Positions 19,941-29,434 of a stretch of 64,000 nt of DNA are shown here, one piece after another (the first letter of the stretch is position 1; the number at the start of each line of letters is the position of its first letter). Both the position numbers and the translations under genes were made by a program. This DNA is from Pseudomonas sp. MWU16-30317 (GTDB lineage: Bacteria > Pseudomonadota > Gammaproteobacteria > Pseudomonadales > Pseudomonadaceae). Below the pieces are notes generated by a model. The model saw nothing but the letters and a program-made list of their open reading frames with translations. It had not been told where the DNA came from and did not search any database. The stretch covers positions 1 to 64,000 of the forward strand of contig NZ_JAIWJA010000002.1 of the NCBI RefSeq assembly GCF_020515695.1, in the 5' to 3' direction.

Positions 19941-21309
19941 TACCCGTATCCAGCGCGACAGCATGGGCGAACTGCACGTCCCCGAGCAGGCCTTGTATGG
20001 TGCCCAGACTCAGCGCGCGGTCAATAATTTCCCGATCAGCCATCAGCGCATGCCGACGCAGTTCATCCGTGCCCTGATCCTCGCCAAGGCCGCCGCCGCC
20101 CACGCCAATATCGAGCTGGAGCAGATCAGCGCCGCGCAGGGCAAGGCCATCGTCGGCGCTTGCGAGCAATTGCTGGCCGGGGATTTCATGCAGCACTTCC
20201 CGGTGGATATCTACCAGACCGGCTCCGGCACCAGTTCCAACATGAACGCCAACGAAGTCATCGCCACCTTGGCCACGCGGCTGCTGGGCGATACCGTCAA
20301 CCCCAACGACCACGTCAACTGCGGCCAGAGCAGTAACGACATCATCCCCACCACCATTCACGTCAGCGCCTCTCTAGCCCTGCACGAACAGCTGCTGCCA
20401 GCCCTCGGCTATCTGGTCGACGTCACCGAGCGCAAGGCCGCCGAGGTGCATCAGTACATCAAGACCGGCCGCACCCATTTGATGGACGCCATGCCGGTCC
20501 GCATGAGCCAGGTCCTCAACGGCTGGGCCGCGCAACTCAAGGCCAATATCGTCCACCTGCAAGCGCAGCTGCCAGCCCTGCAATCCCTGGCCCAGGGCGG
20601 CACTGCTGTGGGCACGGGGATCAATGCGCATCCGGAATTCGCCTTGCGCTTCAGCAGCCACCTCAGCGCGCTGACCCGTGTGCAGTTCGTGCCGGGCAAG
20701 AACCTGTTCGCCCTGATCGGCTCTCAGGACACCGCCGTGGCGGTGTCGGGGCAGCTCAAGGGTACTGCGGTGTCGCTGATGAAAATCGCCAACGACCTGC
20801 GCTGGATGAACTCCGGGCCGCTGGCCGGCCTCGGCGAGATCGAGCTCGAAGGCTTGCAGCCTGGCTCTTCGATCATGCCCGGCAAGGTCAATCCGGTGAT
20901 CCCGGAAGCCACCGCGATGGTCGCGGCACAGGTCATCGGCAACGACGCCACCATCACCGTGGCCGGACAGTCGGGGAATTTCGAGCTCAACGTGATGCTG
21001 CCGATCATCGCTCAAAACCTGCTGAGCAGCATCGAGTTGATGGCCAATAGCTCGCGGCTGCTGGCCGACAAGGCGATTGCCACTTTCCGCGTCAACGACG
21101 CCAAGCTCAAGGAGGCGTTGTCGCGCAACCCGATTCTGGTCACGGCGCTTAACCCGATCATCGGCTACCAGAAGGCCGCCGAGATCGCCAAGCTGGCCTA
21201 CAAGCAGGGGCGCCCGATCATTGATGTCGCGCTGGAAAATACCGATCTGCAACGCAGCCAGCTGGAAGCCTTGCTGGATCCCGAAAAGCTGACGGCGGGC
21301 GGTATCTGA
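19933..21309 (+). CDS. fumC: Class II fumarate hydratase FumC
   Basis: Iron-free fumarase that interconverts fumarate and malate in the TCA cycle; it replaces Fe-S fumarases under iron limitation or oxidative stress. 458 residues. The superfamily signature GSSIMPGKVNPV (about residue 316) and the active-site segments GSGTSSNMNANEV and KTGRTHLMDA are present. AAGGAT precedes the ATG at 19933. Second gene behind the Fur box, followed by orfX after 42 nt. Confidence 0.97.
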   Translation: MSNTRIQRDSMGELHVPEQALYGAQTQRAVNNFPISHQRMPTQFIRALILAKAAAAHANIELEQISAAQGKAIVGACEQLLAGDFMQHFPVDIYQTGSGTSSNMNANEVIATLATRLLGDTVNPNDHVNCGQSSNDIIPTTIHVSASLALHEQLLPALGYLVDVTERKAAEVHQYIKTGRTHLMDAMPVRMSQVLNGWAAQLKANIVHLQAQLPALQSLAQGGTAVGTGINAHPEFALRFSSHLSALTRVQFVPGKNLFALIGSQDTAVAVSGQLKGTAVSLMKIANDLRWMNSGPLAGLGEIELEGLQPGSSIMPGKVNPVIPEATAMVAAQVIGNDATITVAGQSGNFELNVMLPIIAQNLLSSIELMANSSRLLADKAIATFRVNDAKLKEALSRNPILVTALNPIIGYQKAAEIAKLAYKQGRPIIDVALENTDLQRSQLEALLDPEKLTAGGI

Positions 21310-21351
21310 CAGCGCTCGCGCCTGATCATCGCTACGCCTGGGAGACTCACC

Positions 21352-21801
21352 ATGCAGCACTGGAAACGCACCATCGAACGGGCCAACGAGTGTTTCAACA
21401 AGGACGAGCTGGTCGACGCCCGCGAGCATTACCTGCAGGCGCTGGCCTGGGCACAAGTGCTCTTCGAACGATGGCCCGAGCCGGACGAGGCGGTGGCTGC
21501 GTGTGTGATCTCCCACCACAACCTGGCCGATCTGCATTTGCGCCTGAACCAGCCGGAGGAGAGTGCCGAGTACCTATGCGCCATTCATCAGCGGCTGTTG
21601 CAGGCGGCCCAGGATCCGCGGCTAAAACCTGAACTTCGTCAGGCGGCCCTGCGTCACAGTGGTAAGACCTACGCCGAATTGCTGGCCTTCATCGGCGAAC
21701 ACGGCGAATACCCTCGCACCTCACGCCTGCTCTACAGCGGCGTGCAATCTGTCGAAAGCGCTGCCGTCGGCGCTGCGACCCACCGATATGGAGTTCATTG
21801 A
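21352..21801 (+). CDS. OrfX of the fumC-sodA cluster, helical protein of unknown function
   Basis: 149-residue protein known only as the conserved orfX between fumC and sodA in Pseudomonas. The sequence is helical and TPR-like: an N-terminal pair of helices ([20 protein letters not shown], then [16 protein letters not shown]) followed by [19 protein letters not shown], which fits a tetratricopeptide-type fold. No catalytic motif is seen. It ends one base before the sodA ATG, and the sodA ribosome site (GGAG) lies inside its last codons, so the two are probably coupled. Confidence 0.82.
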   Translation: MQHWKRTIERANECFNKDELVDAREHYLQALAWAQVLFERWPEPDEAVAACVISHHNLADLHLRLNQPEESAEYLCAIHQRLLQAAQDPRLKPELRQAALRHSGKTYAELLAFIGEHGEYPRTSRLLYSGVQSVESAAVGAATHRYGVH

Positions 21802-21802
21802 C

Positions 21803-22414
21803 ATGGCTTACACCTTGCCTGCATTGCCTTACGCTTACGATGCCCTGGAACCGCATCTCGATGCCAAGACCATGGAAATCCACCACACCAAGCACCATCA
21901 GACCTACATCACCAACATCAACGCAGCGATCGAAGGCACCGAATACGCCGAGTGGCCAGTCGAGAAGCTGGTGGGCGCGGTCAAGCAGCTGCCGGAAAAA
22001 CTCCAGGGCGTGGTGACCAACCACGGTGGCGGCCACGCTAATCACTCGTTGTTCTGGACCGTCATGGCGCCTGATGCCGGTGGTACACCGACGGGGCCGG
22101 TGGCCAAGGCCATCGACGAGCAGCTGGGTGGTTTCGACGCCTTCAAGGACGCATTCACCAAGGCCGCCGTGTCGCGCTTCGGTAGCGGTTGGGCGTGGCT
22201 GAGCGTCACCCCGGAGAAAAAACTGGTGGTCGAAAGCAGCGGCAACCAAGACAGCCCGCTGATGCACGGCAATACGCCGATCCTCGGTTTGGACGTCTGG
22301 GAACACGCCTATTACCTGAAGTATCAGAACCGCCGCCCGGAATACATCTCGGCGTTTTACAGCGTGATCAACTGGGCGGAAGTCGAGCGCCGTTACCAGG
22401 CTGCCGTGGCCTGA
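21803..22414 (+). CDS. sodA: Manganese superoxide dismutase
   Basis: Cytoplasmic enzyme that converts superoxide to hydrogen peroxide and oxygen. 203 residues. Metal ligands are visible: His in [12 protein letters not shown] (about 27), His in HANHSLFW (about 81), and Asp and His in LDVWEHAYY (about 167/171). GGGHANH and GNQDSP, with the Gln in the second half, are marks of the Mn form and not the Fe form. Production behind a Fur box makes sense: when iron is low the Fe-dependent enzyme is replaced. Confidence 0.96.
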   Translation: MAYTLPALPYAYDALEPHLDAKTMEIHHTKHHQTYITNINAAIEGTEYAEWPVEKLVGAVKQLPEKLQGVVTNHGGGHANHSLFWTVMAPDAGGTPTGPVAKAIDEQLGGFDAFKDAFTKAAVSRFGSGWAWLSVTPEKKLVVESSGNQDSPLMHGNTPILGLDVWEHAYYLKYQNRRPEYISAFYSVINWAEVERRYQAAVA

Positions 22415-22449
22415 TCATCGCCTTTGTATGACTCTGCCCAAGGCCTTTT

Positions 22450-23343
22450 ATGCGTTCTGATAGTCTGTCGGTCAGCAGTGGGCGTATGTCTCGCCTGACT
22501 TTGGGTGCCCTGCTGCTGTTGATCGGCATGGCGGCGCTGGTGGGCACGGCATTGGCTTGGATCGACCTTGATCCGCCGATGATGCGGGCCCTCGAAGGCG
22601 GAGCAATCTGTGCCTTGGGTACGGCGCTGGGCGCTGTTCCGGTATTGGTGATTCGCAGTATGCCCGTGGCGATCGCCGATTGCCTGTTGGGTTTCGGCGC
22701 CGGTGTCATGCTGGCTGCAACGGCGTTTTCGCTGGTCATGCCCGGTATCGATGCAGCGCAAAGCATCGGTCTTGGGCGTTGGGGGGCGGGAGGCTTGATC
22801 AGCTTCGGCATCATGTTCGGGGCGTTCTGCCTGTTCTTGCTGGACCGCAAAGTGTCAGCTCCTGGGCCAGAGTTACTGGTGGGTGACCCAGCCCACCCGC
22901 ACATCCCTGCGCGTATCTGGGTTTTCGTGATCGCCATCGTCGCTCACAATATTCCTGAAGGGATGGCCGTTGGTGTATCGGCGGGCGGTGCCATGCCGGA
23001 CGCCAACAGCCTGGCCATGGGCATTGCACTGCAGGATGTGCCGGAAGGCTTGGTCATTGCGCTGGTGCTGGCCGGGGCGGGGATGTCGCGGTTCAAGGCG
23101 TTTCTGATTGGCGCCGCGTCCGGGCTGGTGGAGCCAGTGGCGGCGGTGCTCTGTGCCTGGTTGGTGCGTTTGGGGGAGGTTCTGCTGCCGCTCGGGCTTG
23201 CCTTCGCTGCGGGGGCCATGTTGTTGGTGGTGACCCAGGAAATCATCCCCGAATCCCGGGCCAACGGCCACCATCGACTGGCCAGCGCAGGCCTGTGCGT
23301 AGGGTTCTGCCTGATGATGCTGATGGATACCGCTTTGGGTTAG
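22450..23343 (+). CDS. ZIP family metal transporter
   Basis: Inner-membrane divalent metal importer (297 residues) with about eight membrane helices. The metal-binding helices are clear: HNIPEGMAVGVS (about residue 164) and QDVPEGLVIALVLAG (about 196), both with the His/Asn/Pro/Glu pattern typical of the ZupT/GufA group. The loop before helix 4 lacks the His-rich stretch of zinc-specific members. 35 nt after sodA; shared transcription would let it supply manganese or other metal to the Mn enzyme, but that is inference. Confidence 0.88.
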   Translation: MRSDSLSVSSGRMSRLTLGALLLLIGMAALVGTALAWIDLDPPMMRALEGGAICALGTALGAVPVLVIRSMPVAIADCLLGFGAGVMLAATAFSLVMPGIDAAQSIGLGRWGAGGLISFGIMFGAFCLFLLDRKVSAPGPELLVGDPAHPHIPARIWVFVIAIVAHNIPEGMAVGVSAGGAMPDANSLAMGIALQDVPEGLVIALVLAGAGMSRFKAFLIGAASGLVEPVAAVLCAWLVRLGEVLLPLGLAFAAGAMLLVVTQEIIPESRANGHHRLASAGLCVGFCLMMLMDTALG

Positions 23344-23381
23344 CGGGGAAGGGCGCAAATCAATCCTGTGTGGGCACGGTA

Positions 23382-23654
23382 TTATTCGCCTTCGTCGAAC
23401 TTGTCGTTTATCAGTTTCACCAATCCATCCAGAGCGTCCTGCTCCTGCTCACCCTCGGTGCTCAGGTGGATCTGTGTGCCTTTGCCGGCTGCCAGCATCA
23501 TCACGGCCATGATGCTTTTACCATCGACCATGGTCTCAGGGGTGCGGCCGACACGGACCTGACAGGGAAAACGGCCGGCGACGCCGACGAACTTGGCGGC
23601 CGCGCGGGCATGCAAGCCAAGCTTGTTGATAATGGTGATTTCAAGAGCGGGCAT
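23382..23654 (-). CDS. ptsO: HPr-like phosphocarrier NPr of the nitrogen PTS
   Basis: Phosphocarrier between PtsP (EI-Ntr) and PtsN. 90 residues with the phosphorylatable His in LGLHARAAAKFV (about residue 16) and the regulatory segment GKSIMAVMMLAAGKG. The start at 23654 (MPALEITIINKLG) is the family start; 16 further codons upstream overlap the spacer to rapZ. Last gene of the rpoN-linked operon. The PTS-Ntr system reports nitrogen and carbon state and acts on potassium transport and cell envelope control. Confidence 0.94.
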   Translation of the reverse strand: MPALEITIINKLGLHARAAAKFVGVAGRFPCQVRVGRTPETMVDGKSIMAVMMLAAGKGTQIHLSTEGEQEQDALDGLVKLINDKFDEGE

Positions 23655-23670
23655 CGCGGGGTGGGTCCTT

Positions 23671-24528
23671 TCAGCTGAGGTCGCGGTGGCGGACCTGGAC
23701 ATTCTTGAGGGCAGGTTGCAGCAGCTTGCCCAAGCGTTCGGTGAGATATACCGAACGATGGTGCCCGCCGGTGCAGCCGATGGCGATCGTCACGTAAGCA
23801 CGGTTGCTGGCGGCAAAGCGCGGCAGCCATTTGAGCAGGTAGCCGGAGATGTCCTGGAACATCTCTTCGACATCCGGCTGAGCGGCCAGGTAGTCGGCCA
23901 CCGGTTGATCCAGCCCCGATTGCTCGCGCAATTCGGGCTTCCAGTAGGGGTTGGGCAGGCAGCGCACGTCAAAGACCACGTCGGCGTCAACCGGCATTCC
24001 GCGTTTGAACCCGAAGGACTCGAACAGGAAAGCCGTGCCCGCTTCGGGTTTGTCCAGCAGCCGCAGTTTGATGATGTCGCGCAGCTGATAGAGGTTGAGG
24101 CTGGTGGTGTTGATCTTGAGGTCGGAGAGGTCTGCAATCGGCCCCAGCAGATCGCTTTCGACACGAATGGCTTCGGCGAGAGAGCGATTGGCGCTGCTCA
24201 GCGGGTGTCGCCGGCGAGTTTCGGAAAAGCGTTTGAGCAGCGTCTCTTCGTCGGCATCCAGATACAGCACGTCGCACTGGATATGACGGCCGCGGACTTC
24301 ATCGAGCAGCTCCGGGAAGCGGCTCAGATGGCTGGGCAGATTGCGGGCATCGATGGAGACGGCTACCAGTGGCTGGGCCAGTTCGGTATGGATCAGTGCG
24401 CGCTCCGCCAGCTCGGGCAGCAAGCCGGCCGGCAGATTATCGATGCAGTAGAAGCCGTTGTCTTCCAGTACATCCAGGGCTGTGCTCTTGCCGGAGCCGG
24501 AGCGACCGCTGACGATGATCAAACGCAT
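23671..24528 (-). CDS. rapZ: RNase adapter RapZ
   Basis: Nucleotide-binding adapter which in enterobacteria binds GlmZ/GlmY small RNAs and controls glucosamine-6-phosphate synthase; in pseudomonads the exact target is less clear. 285 residues. Walker A is GRSGSGKST (residues 8-16), followed by the characteristic [14 protein letters not shown]; the C-terminal half has [15 protein letters not shown]. It starts 2 nt after the ptsN stop, so the genes are coupled. Confidence 0.95.
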   Translation of the reverse strand: MRLIIVSGRSGSGKSTALDVLEDNGFYCIDNLPAGLLPELAERALIHTELAQPLVAVSIDARNLPSHLSRFPELLDEVRGRHIQCDVLYLDADEETLLKRFSETRRRHPLSSANRSLAEAIRVESDLLGPIADLSDLKINTTSLNLYQLRDIIKLRLLDKPEAGTAFLFESFGFKRGMPVDADVVFDVRCLPNPYWKPELREQSGLDQPVADYLAAQPDVEEMFQDISGYLLKWLPRFAASNRAYVTIAIGCTGGHHRSVYLTERLGKLLQPALKNVQVRHRDLS

Positions 24529-24530
24529 GA

Positions 24531-24995
24531 TTACTGACCGTTCTGGGCGTCCAACACGACTTGGTACAGGGCCTCGCTACTGCTGGCCTTGCGTAGGTTG
24601 TCACGAACTTCCTTTCGATCGAGCATGCTGGCGATCTGGCGGAGCAATTCGAGGTGTGCGTCTGTGGCAGCCTCGGGCACCAACAACACGAACAACAGAT
24701 CCACCGGCTCGCCGTCGATTGCATCGAAATCTATGGCGTGTTGCAAATGGAGCAGGGCACTGATGGGCGCGTCACAACCCTTCAGGCGGCAATGGGGGAT
24801 GGCGATACCGTTGCCAAAACCGGTCGAGCCGAGTTTTTCACGGGCAAGCAACGCTTCGTACACGGTCTGCTGAGGCAGCGCGGGCACCTGTTCAGCGATC
24901 AGATCGGCGATCTTTTCGATGGCGCTTTTTTTACTGCTCCCCAGCACGTTCACGAGGGAACGGCCAGGGGTCAGGATATTTTCAAGTCGGATCAT
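24531..24995 (-). CDS. ptsN: Nitrogen-regulatory PTS EIIA component PtsN
   Basis: Final phosphate acceptor of PTS-Ntr; signals by binding targets and transports no sugar. 154 residues with the phosphorylated His in [15 protein letters not shown] (about residue 67) and a typical EIIA-fructose fold sequence ([19 protein letters not shown]). 11 nt after hpf and 2 nt before rapZ. Confidence 0.95.
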   Translation of the reverse strand: MIRLENILTPGRSLVNVLGSSKKSAIEKIADLIAEQVPALPQQTVYEALLAREKLGSTGFGNGIAIPHCRLKGCDAPISALLHLQHAIDFDAIDGEPVDLLFVLLVPEAATDAHLELLRQIASMLDRKEVRDNLRKASSSEALYQVVLDAQNGQ

Positions 24996-25006
24996 GGGTT
25001 GGGGTA

Positions 25007-25318
25007 TCAGCGAGCAGCAGCACCTTGAAGCTGGCTTAGCTGTTTTTCCTTATGCTTGAGCAATTGTCGGTCGAGCTTGTCGGTCAGCAGGTCGATGGCA
25101 GCGTACATGTCATCATGTTCGGCATTGGCAACGATATCCTTGGCGCCAGCGACGTGCAGGGTGGCTTCGATTTTCTGTTTCAGCTTCTCGACCTCCATGA
25201 TCACCTGCACGTTGGTAATCTTGCCGACGTGCCGCTCAAGTTTGGCGAGTTTTTCGCCTACGTAGCTGCGCATGGGCTCGGTCACATCCAGTTGGTGTCC
25301 ACTGATGTTGACTTGCAT
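25007..25318 (-). CDS. hpf: Ribosome hibernation promoting factor
   Basis: Short-type HPF/YfiA protein (103 residues) that binds the 30S decoding centre and promotes inactive ribosome dimers in stationary phase. It begins MQVNISGHQLDVTEPMRSYV and has the conserved KLERHVGKITNVQVIME and DMYAAIDLLTDKLDRQL. Start 25318 has AAGGAG 7 nt upstream. It lies directly behind rpoN, its usual place. Confidence 0.95.
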   Translation of the reverse strand: MQVNISGHQLDVTEPMRSYVGEKLAKLERHVGKITNVQVIMEVEKLKQKIEATLHVAGAKDIVANAEHDDMYAAIDLLTDKLDRQLLKHKEKQLSQLQGAAAR

Positions 25319-25395
25319 ACCGCTTCTCCTTATTGCCAGTGCATAAAGAGACAGGCTGAACGCCTGCCACTGGAACGCTGTGGCGCATCCAGGCG

Positions 25396-26889
25396 CTACA
25401 TCAACCGCTTGCGTTCGCTGGAGGGAGCGATTCCCAAAGACTCGCGATACTTGGCGACGGTGCGACGTGCTACCTGGATGCCTTGTGCCTCCAGTAAACC
25501 AGCGATCTTGCTGTCGCTCAATGGCTTTTTCTGATTTTCCGCTGCGACCAGTTTCTTGATGATTGCCCGAATCGCCGTGGACGAGCATTCACCGCCTTCG
25601 GAGGTGCTGACATGGCTTGAAAAAAAGTATTTCAATTCATAGATGCCGCGGGGTGTGTGCATGTATTTCTGCGTGGTGACCCGTGAAATCGTCGATTCGT
25701 GCATGCCGACCGCTTCGGCGATATCGTGCAGGACCAGCGGCTTCATGGCCTCGTCGCCGTAGTCCAGAAAGCCGCGTTGGTGCTCGACGATCTGCGTAGC
25801 GACCTTCATCAGGGTCTCGTTGCGGCTCTGCAGGCTCTTGATGAACCAGCGGGCTTCCTGCAGCTGGTTACGCATGAAGGTATTGTCGGCGCTGGTATCG
25901 GCGCGGCGGACAAAGCCTGCGTACTGAGGGTTGACCCGCAGGCGCGGCACGCTTTCCTGGTTTAGCTCGACCAGCCAGCGCTCGTTGTCCTTGCGCACGA
26001 TGACGTCAGGGACCACGTATTCGGGTTCGGAAGATTCGATCTGCGAGCCTGGGCGCGGGTTGAGGCTCTGGACCAGTTCGATGACCTGGCGCAGTTCGTC
26101 TTCCTTGAGCTTCATGCGGCGCATCAGCTGGCTGTAATCGCGGCTGCCGAGCATATCGATGAAGTCAGTGACCAAGCGCTGCGCTTCCGCCAGCCAGCGA
26201 GTGCGCGGGGGCAACTGGCGCAACTGTAGTAGCAGGCATTCGCTGAGGTTGCGCGCGCCGATCCCGGACGGCTCGAATTGCTGGATGCGGTGGAGAACGG
26301 CTTCAACCTCGTCGAGCTCGATATCGAGCTCCGGGTCGAACGAGTCGCAGACTTCCTGCAAGGTCTCGTCCAGGTAGCCCTGGTTGTTGATGCAGTCGAT
26401 CAGGGTCACAGCGATCAAACGATCGGTATCCGACATCGGCGCGAGGTTCAATTGCCAGAGCAAATGGCTCTGCAGGCTCTCGCCAGCCGAGGTACGGGTG
26501 GTGAAGTCCCACTCGTCATCGTCATTGCTGGGCAGGTTGCTGGCGCTGGTTTGGTAGATGTCTTCCCAGGCGGTATCGACCGGCAGCTCGTTGGGAATAC
26601 GCTCTCCCCATTCGCCTTCTTCGAGGTTGTCGACCGTAGGGGCGCTGCTCTCGAACGTGGGCTCCTGGATGTCCGGCGTGGTTTTCTGCTCGATATTGTC
26701 CGCCAGCGGATCACTATTATCGAAGTCGTCACCTTCTTCCTGGCGTTCGAGCATAGGATTGGATTCCAGCGCTTCCTGGATTTCCTGTTGGAGATCCAGA
26801 GTCGATAGCTGGAGAAGGCGGATGGCCTGTTGCAACTGCGGTGTCATCGTCAGTTGCTGGCCCATTCTTAGGACGAGCGATGGTTTCAT
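25396..26889 (-). CDS. rpoN: RNA polymerase sigma-54 factor RpoN
   Basis: Alternative sigma factor for -24/-12 promoters driven by enhancer-binding proteins; controls nitrogen assimilation, flagella and more. 497 residues in order: Gln/Leu-rich region I ([20 protein letters not shown]), acidic region II (residues about 50-110), core-binding region, helix-turn-helix, and the C-terminal RpoN box [10 protein letters not shown]. All parts are present, so it should be active. It starts at 26889 with its own leader. Confidence 0.97.
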   Translation of the reverse strand: MKPSLVLRMGQQLTMTPQLQQAIRLLQLSTLDLQQEIQEALESNPMLERQEEGDDFDNSDPLADNIEQKTTPDIQEPTFESSAPTVDNLEEGEWGERIPNELPVDTAWEDIYQTSASNLPSNDDDEWDFTTRTSAGESLQSHLLWQLNLAPMSDTDRLIAVTLIDCINNQGYLDETLQEVCDSFDPELDIELDEVEAVLHRIQQFEPSGIGARNLSECLLLQLRQLPPRTRWLAEAQRLVTDFIDMLGSRDYSQLMRRMKLKEDELRQVIELVQSLNPRPGSQIESSEPEYVVPDVIVRKDNERWLVELNQESVPRLRVNPQYAGFVRRADTSADNTFMRNQLQEARWFIKSLQSRNETLMKVATQIVEHQRGFLDYGDEAMKPLVLHDIAEAVGMHESTISRVTTQKYMHTPRGIYELKYFFSSHVSTSEGGECSSTAIRAIIKKLVAAENQKKPLSDSKIAGLLEAQGIQVARRTVAKYRESLGIAPSSERKRLM

Positions 26890-26973
26890 GGCTGGGGCTT
26901 AACACCTTATTCGCCGGCGCAGAGCGCCATCCACTACAAGGCGCCGAAGCGCCCGGCTTTATGTCGTAAGCAA

Positions 26974-26979
26974 ATTATA
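26974..26979 (-). promoter_or_regulatory. Perfect -10 element upstream of rpoN
   Basis: Read on the minus strand, TATAAT lies about 85 nt before the rpoN ATG in the 182-bp gap after lptB. No good -35 match stands 17 nt upstream. The leader then has a GGCGCTTCGGCGCC hairpin. It suggests rpoN is also transcribed on its own, apart from lptB. Confidence 0.5.
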
Positions 26980-27071
26980 TGCCTGAAACCCGAGTGTTTG
27001 CCTAGAGCGTTTGTCCAATTTAAACCAAAAGGTTTGGAGGACCGCGGAAAACGCTCCGGGCGCGGGGACTT

Positions 27072-27797
27072 CTACAGGCGGAACTCGTGCCCGAGGTACA
27101 CTTCTTTAACCAGCTCATTGGCCATGATAGCGGCTGCGTTGCCTTCGGCAATCAGTTGCCCATCGCTGACGATGTATGCGGTTTCGCAGATGTCCAGTGT
27201 CTCACGTACGTTGTGGTCGGTGATCAGAACGCCGATGCCCTTGGCCTTGAGGTGGTGGATGATCTGCTTGATGTCGCCGACCGAGATAGGGTCCACGCCC
27301 GCGAAGGGTTCGTCCAGCAGGATGAACTTGGGCGCCGTGGCCAGGGCCCGGGCAATCTCCACGCGGCGGCGTTCGCCGCCGGACAGACTCATGCCGAGGT
27401 TGTCACGGATGTGGGTAATGTGGAATTCCTGCAAGAGGCTTTCGAGTTCCTTGCGCCGGGCATCGCCGTCGAGCTCCTTGCGGGTCTCGAGGATGGCCAT
27501 GATGTTGTCGGCAACCGAGAGCTTGCGAAAGATCGAAGCTTCCTGCGGCAGATAGCCGATGCCGGACTTGGCGCGACCGTGCATGGGCTGGTGGCTGACG
27601 TCGAGGTCGTCGATCAGCACGCGCCCTTGGTCGGCCTGAACCAGGCCGACGATCATGTAGAAGCACGTGGTCTTGCCCGCGCCGTTGGGGCCCAGCAGGC
27701 CTACGATCTGCCCGCTGTCGATCGACAGGCTGACATCGCGCACGACTTGCCGGCCTTTGTAGGCCTTGGCCAGGTGTTGTGCTTTGAGGGTCGCCAT
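27072..27797 (-). CDS. lptB: LPS export ABC transporter ATPase LptB
   Basis: Cytoplasmic ATPase that powers extraction of lipopolysaccharide from the inner membrane through LptFG and across the LptC-LptA bridge. 241 residues. Walker [10 protein letters not shown] (about 36-44), signature [15 protein letters not shown] and Walker [14 protein letters not shown] are intact. The ATG shares one base with the lptA stop (TAATG). The genes lptF and lptG are not in this window. Confidence 0.97.
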   Translation of the reverse strand: MATLKAQHLAKAYKGRQVVRDVSLSIDSGQIVGLLGPNGAGKTTCFYMIVGLVQADQGRVLIDDLDVSHQPMHGRAKSGIGYLPQEASIFRKLSVADNIMAILETRKELDGDARRKELESLLQEFHITHIRDNLGMSLSGGERRRVEIARALATAPKFILLDEPFAGVDPISVGDIKQIIHHLKAKGIGVLITDHNVRETLDICETAYIVSDGQLIAEGNAAAIMANELVKEVYLGHEFRL

Positions 27798-28339
27798 TAA
27801 TTGGCCTTCTGGTCGGCAGGCTTGTTCTTCGGCTGGATCACCATGTCGATACGAGGGCGCGGCGCAGTGATCTTGGAGCCATTGCCACGGCCAGCGTTGA
27901 CCACCTGCTTGACGGTGTCGTAGACGATCTTCTCGCCTTCGGAGGTGTTGCCATCATTGATGACCTTGGCCTTGTCGATCAGCACGATACGGTTTTGCGG
28001 CGCAAAGTACTGGATGGTCACGCCCCAGGCCTGAACGATAGGCTTGTCGACTTGCGGCTTCTGCTCGTAATAGGCCAGGTTGCCGACGGCCGTGAACACG
28101 TCGACGTCACCGTTGGGAGCGCGAGTGATGGTCACCGTGTTGCCAGTGATCTTCAGCGTACCCTGAGTGATGATCACGTTGCCCTTGTAGGTCGCAACGC
28201 CTTGCTTGTCATCGATCTGCGCGTCATCGGACTGAATATGAATAGGCTGATCGCGGTCTGTCGGCAGAGCCCAGGCGCTCGCGCTTCCCAGTGCTGCGCT
28301 CAGGCTGAGCAAAAAAGGGAGGGTTTTAACGAGCCTCAT
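27797..28339 (-). CDS. lptA: LPS transport periplasmic protein LptA
   Basis: Periplasmic bridge protein that forms head-to-tail beta-jellyroll filaments carrying LPS. 180 residues with a signal peptide ([24 protein letters not shown] is approximately residues 1-24, cleavage after AWA) and the OstA-type core ([20 protein letters not shown]). It overlaps the end of lptC by 14 nt. Confidence 0.94.
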   Translation of the reverse strand: MRLVKTLPFLLSLSAALGSASAWALPTDRDQPIHIQSDDAQIDDKQGVATYKGNVIITQGTLKITGNTVTITRAPNGDVDVFTAVGNLAYYEQKPQVDKPIVQAWGVTIQYFAPQNRIVLIDKAKVINDGNTSEGEKIVYDTVKQVVNAGRGNGSKITAPRPRIDMVIQPKNKPADQKAN

Positions 28340-28901
28340 ACTGTCCTCTTACGTTGGATAGCAGGTTCATCCTGCTGTCGTTCAAGTACGCCTTCATCCC
28401 TGTCGCCGTGGTGACACTGCCGGCAGCTTCGATTCTAACGTTTTGCTCGGTTTGCGCATATTGCTTCTGCGGGAAGACAGTCATGCGCGGACCGGTGATG
28501 ATAGTGGTGCGTTTCTTTTCGTCGGTACGGGCAACCCTGACGTTCTCGATCAGCTCGACCTGAGTGCCGTCCGGATTGACCTCGGCGCGTACGCTCTGGA
28601 TGTGCCAGGGGAACTCGGTGCCACGGTACATGTAGACGTCGGGCGTGGTCACGTAGGTGATCTGGCTGACCTTCATGTGCTCGACCTTGGCCCCGGTCAT
28701 TTCATACTGGCGCTTGCCTTCGAGATTAAACTGCACGGTGTGGGCGTTGGTCGCGTAATAGTCGATCTGGGTCGGATCGGCCTGTGCGGCGGCCTGCGGG
28801 TCCAGCAGCCGTTCGGGGCTGATATTCCAGTAACCCACGGCGACCAGCACGGCCGCCAAGGCACACATTAATAGAATGTTGCGAAACTTTTTGCTCGGCA
28901 T
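28326..28901 (-). CDS. lptC: LPS export protein LptC
   Basis: Bitopic inner-membrane protein that takes LPS from LptBFG and passes it to LptA. 191 residues, one N-terminal membrane helix (ILLMCALAAVLVAVGYW, about 9-25), then a periplasmic OstA-like fold ([38 protein letters not shown]). Shine-Dalgarno is weak, and with 8 nt to kdsC, coupling is likely. Confidence 0.93.
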   Translation of the reverse strand: MPSKKFRNILLMCALAAVLVAVGYWNISPERLLDPQAAAQADPTQIDYYATNAHTVQFNLEGKRQYEMTGAKVEHMKVSQITYVTTPDVYMYRGTEFPWHIQSVRAEVNPDGTQVELIENVRVARTDEKKRTTIITGPRMTVFPQKQYAQTEQNVRIEAAGSVTTATGMKAYLNDSRMNLLSNVRGQYEAR

Positions 28902-28909
28902 ATCTGACT

Positions 28910-29434
28910 CTACAGGTAGTCGGCGTAAGCCGCATCGAGGTTGCCCTGCGCTTGCAGGATCAACTCGCAGAACTCGCGGGCAGCGCCTTCACCGCCGCGC
29001 GCCTGGGTAACCCCATGGGCATGCTGGCGCACGAAAGGTGCAGCGTTAGGTACGGTCATGCCCAACCCAACGCGGCGAATGGCCGGCAGGTCGGGCAGGT
29101 CGTCGCCCAGATAGGCGACTTGTTCGTAACTCAGACCCAGTTCGGCCATCAATTGTTCGAGTACCACGCGCTTGTCTTCGCGCCCTTGTACTAGATGCGC
29201 TACGCCCAGCGCCTTGGCGCGGCGCTCGACCATGGGCGATTTGCGCCCGGTAATGATCGCGATGGTCACGCCCGAGGCGATCAGCATCTTGAACCCCTGG
29301 CCGTCGAGGGTGTTGAAGGCCTTCATCTCGCTGCCGTCTTCAAGAAAGTACAGGCGGCCATCGGTGAGGATGCCATCGACATCGAAAACCGCCAGTTTGA
29401 CGGGCTTGCCGCGTTCTAGCAAATTCATGGTCAT
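28910..29434 (-). CDS. kdsC: 3-deoxy-D-manno-octulosonate 8-phosphate phosphatase KdsC
   Basis: HAD-superfamily phosphatase that makes Kdo from Kdo-8-phosphate for the LPS inner core. 174 residues; the catalytic Asp pair is in FDVDGILTDGRL and the Lys/Asp motif III is near YLGDDLPDLPAI. The ATG at 29434 overlaps the kdsD stop (TGATG); a TTG one codon upstream is less likely. Confidence 0.95.
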   Translation of the reverse strand: MTMNLLERGKPVKLAVFDVDGILTDGRLYFLEDGSEMKAFNTLDGQGFKMLIASGVTIAIITGRKSPMVERRAKALGVAHLVQGREDKRVVLEQLMAELGLSYEQVAYLGDDLPDLPAIRRVGLGMTVPNAAPFVRQHAHGVTQARGGEGAAREFCELILQAQGNLDAAYADYL

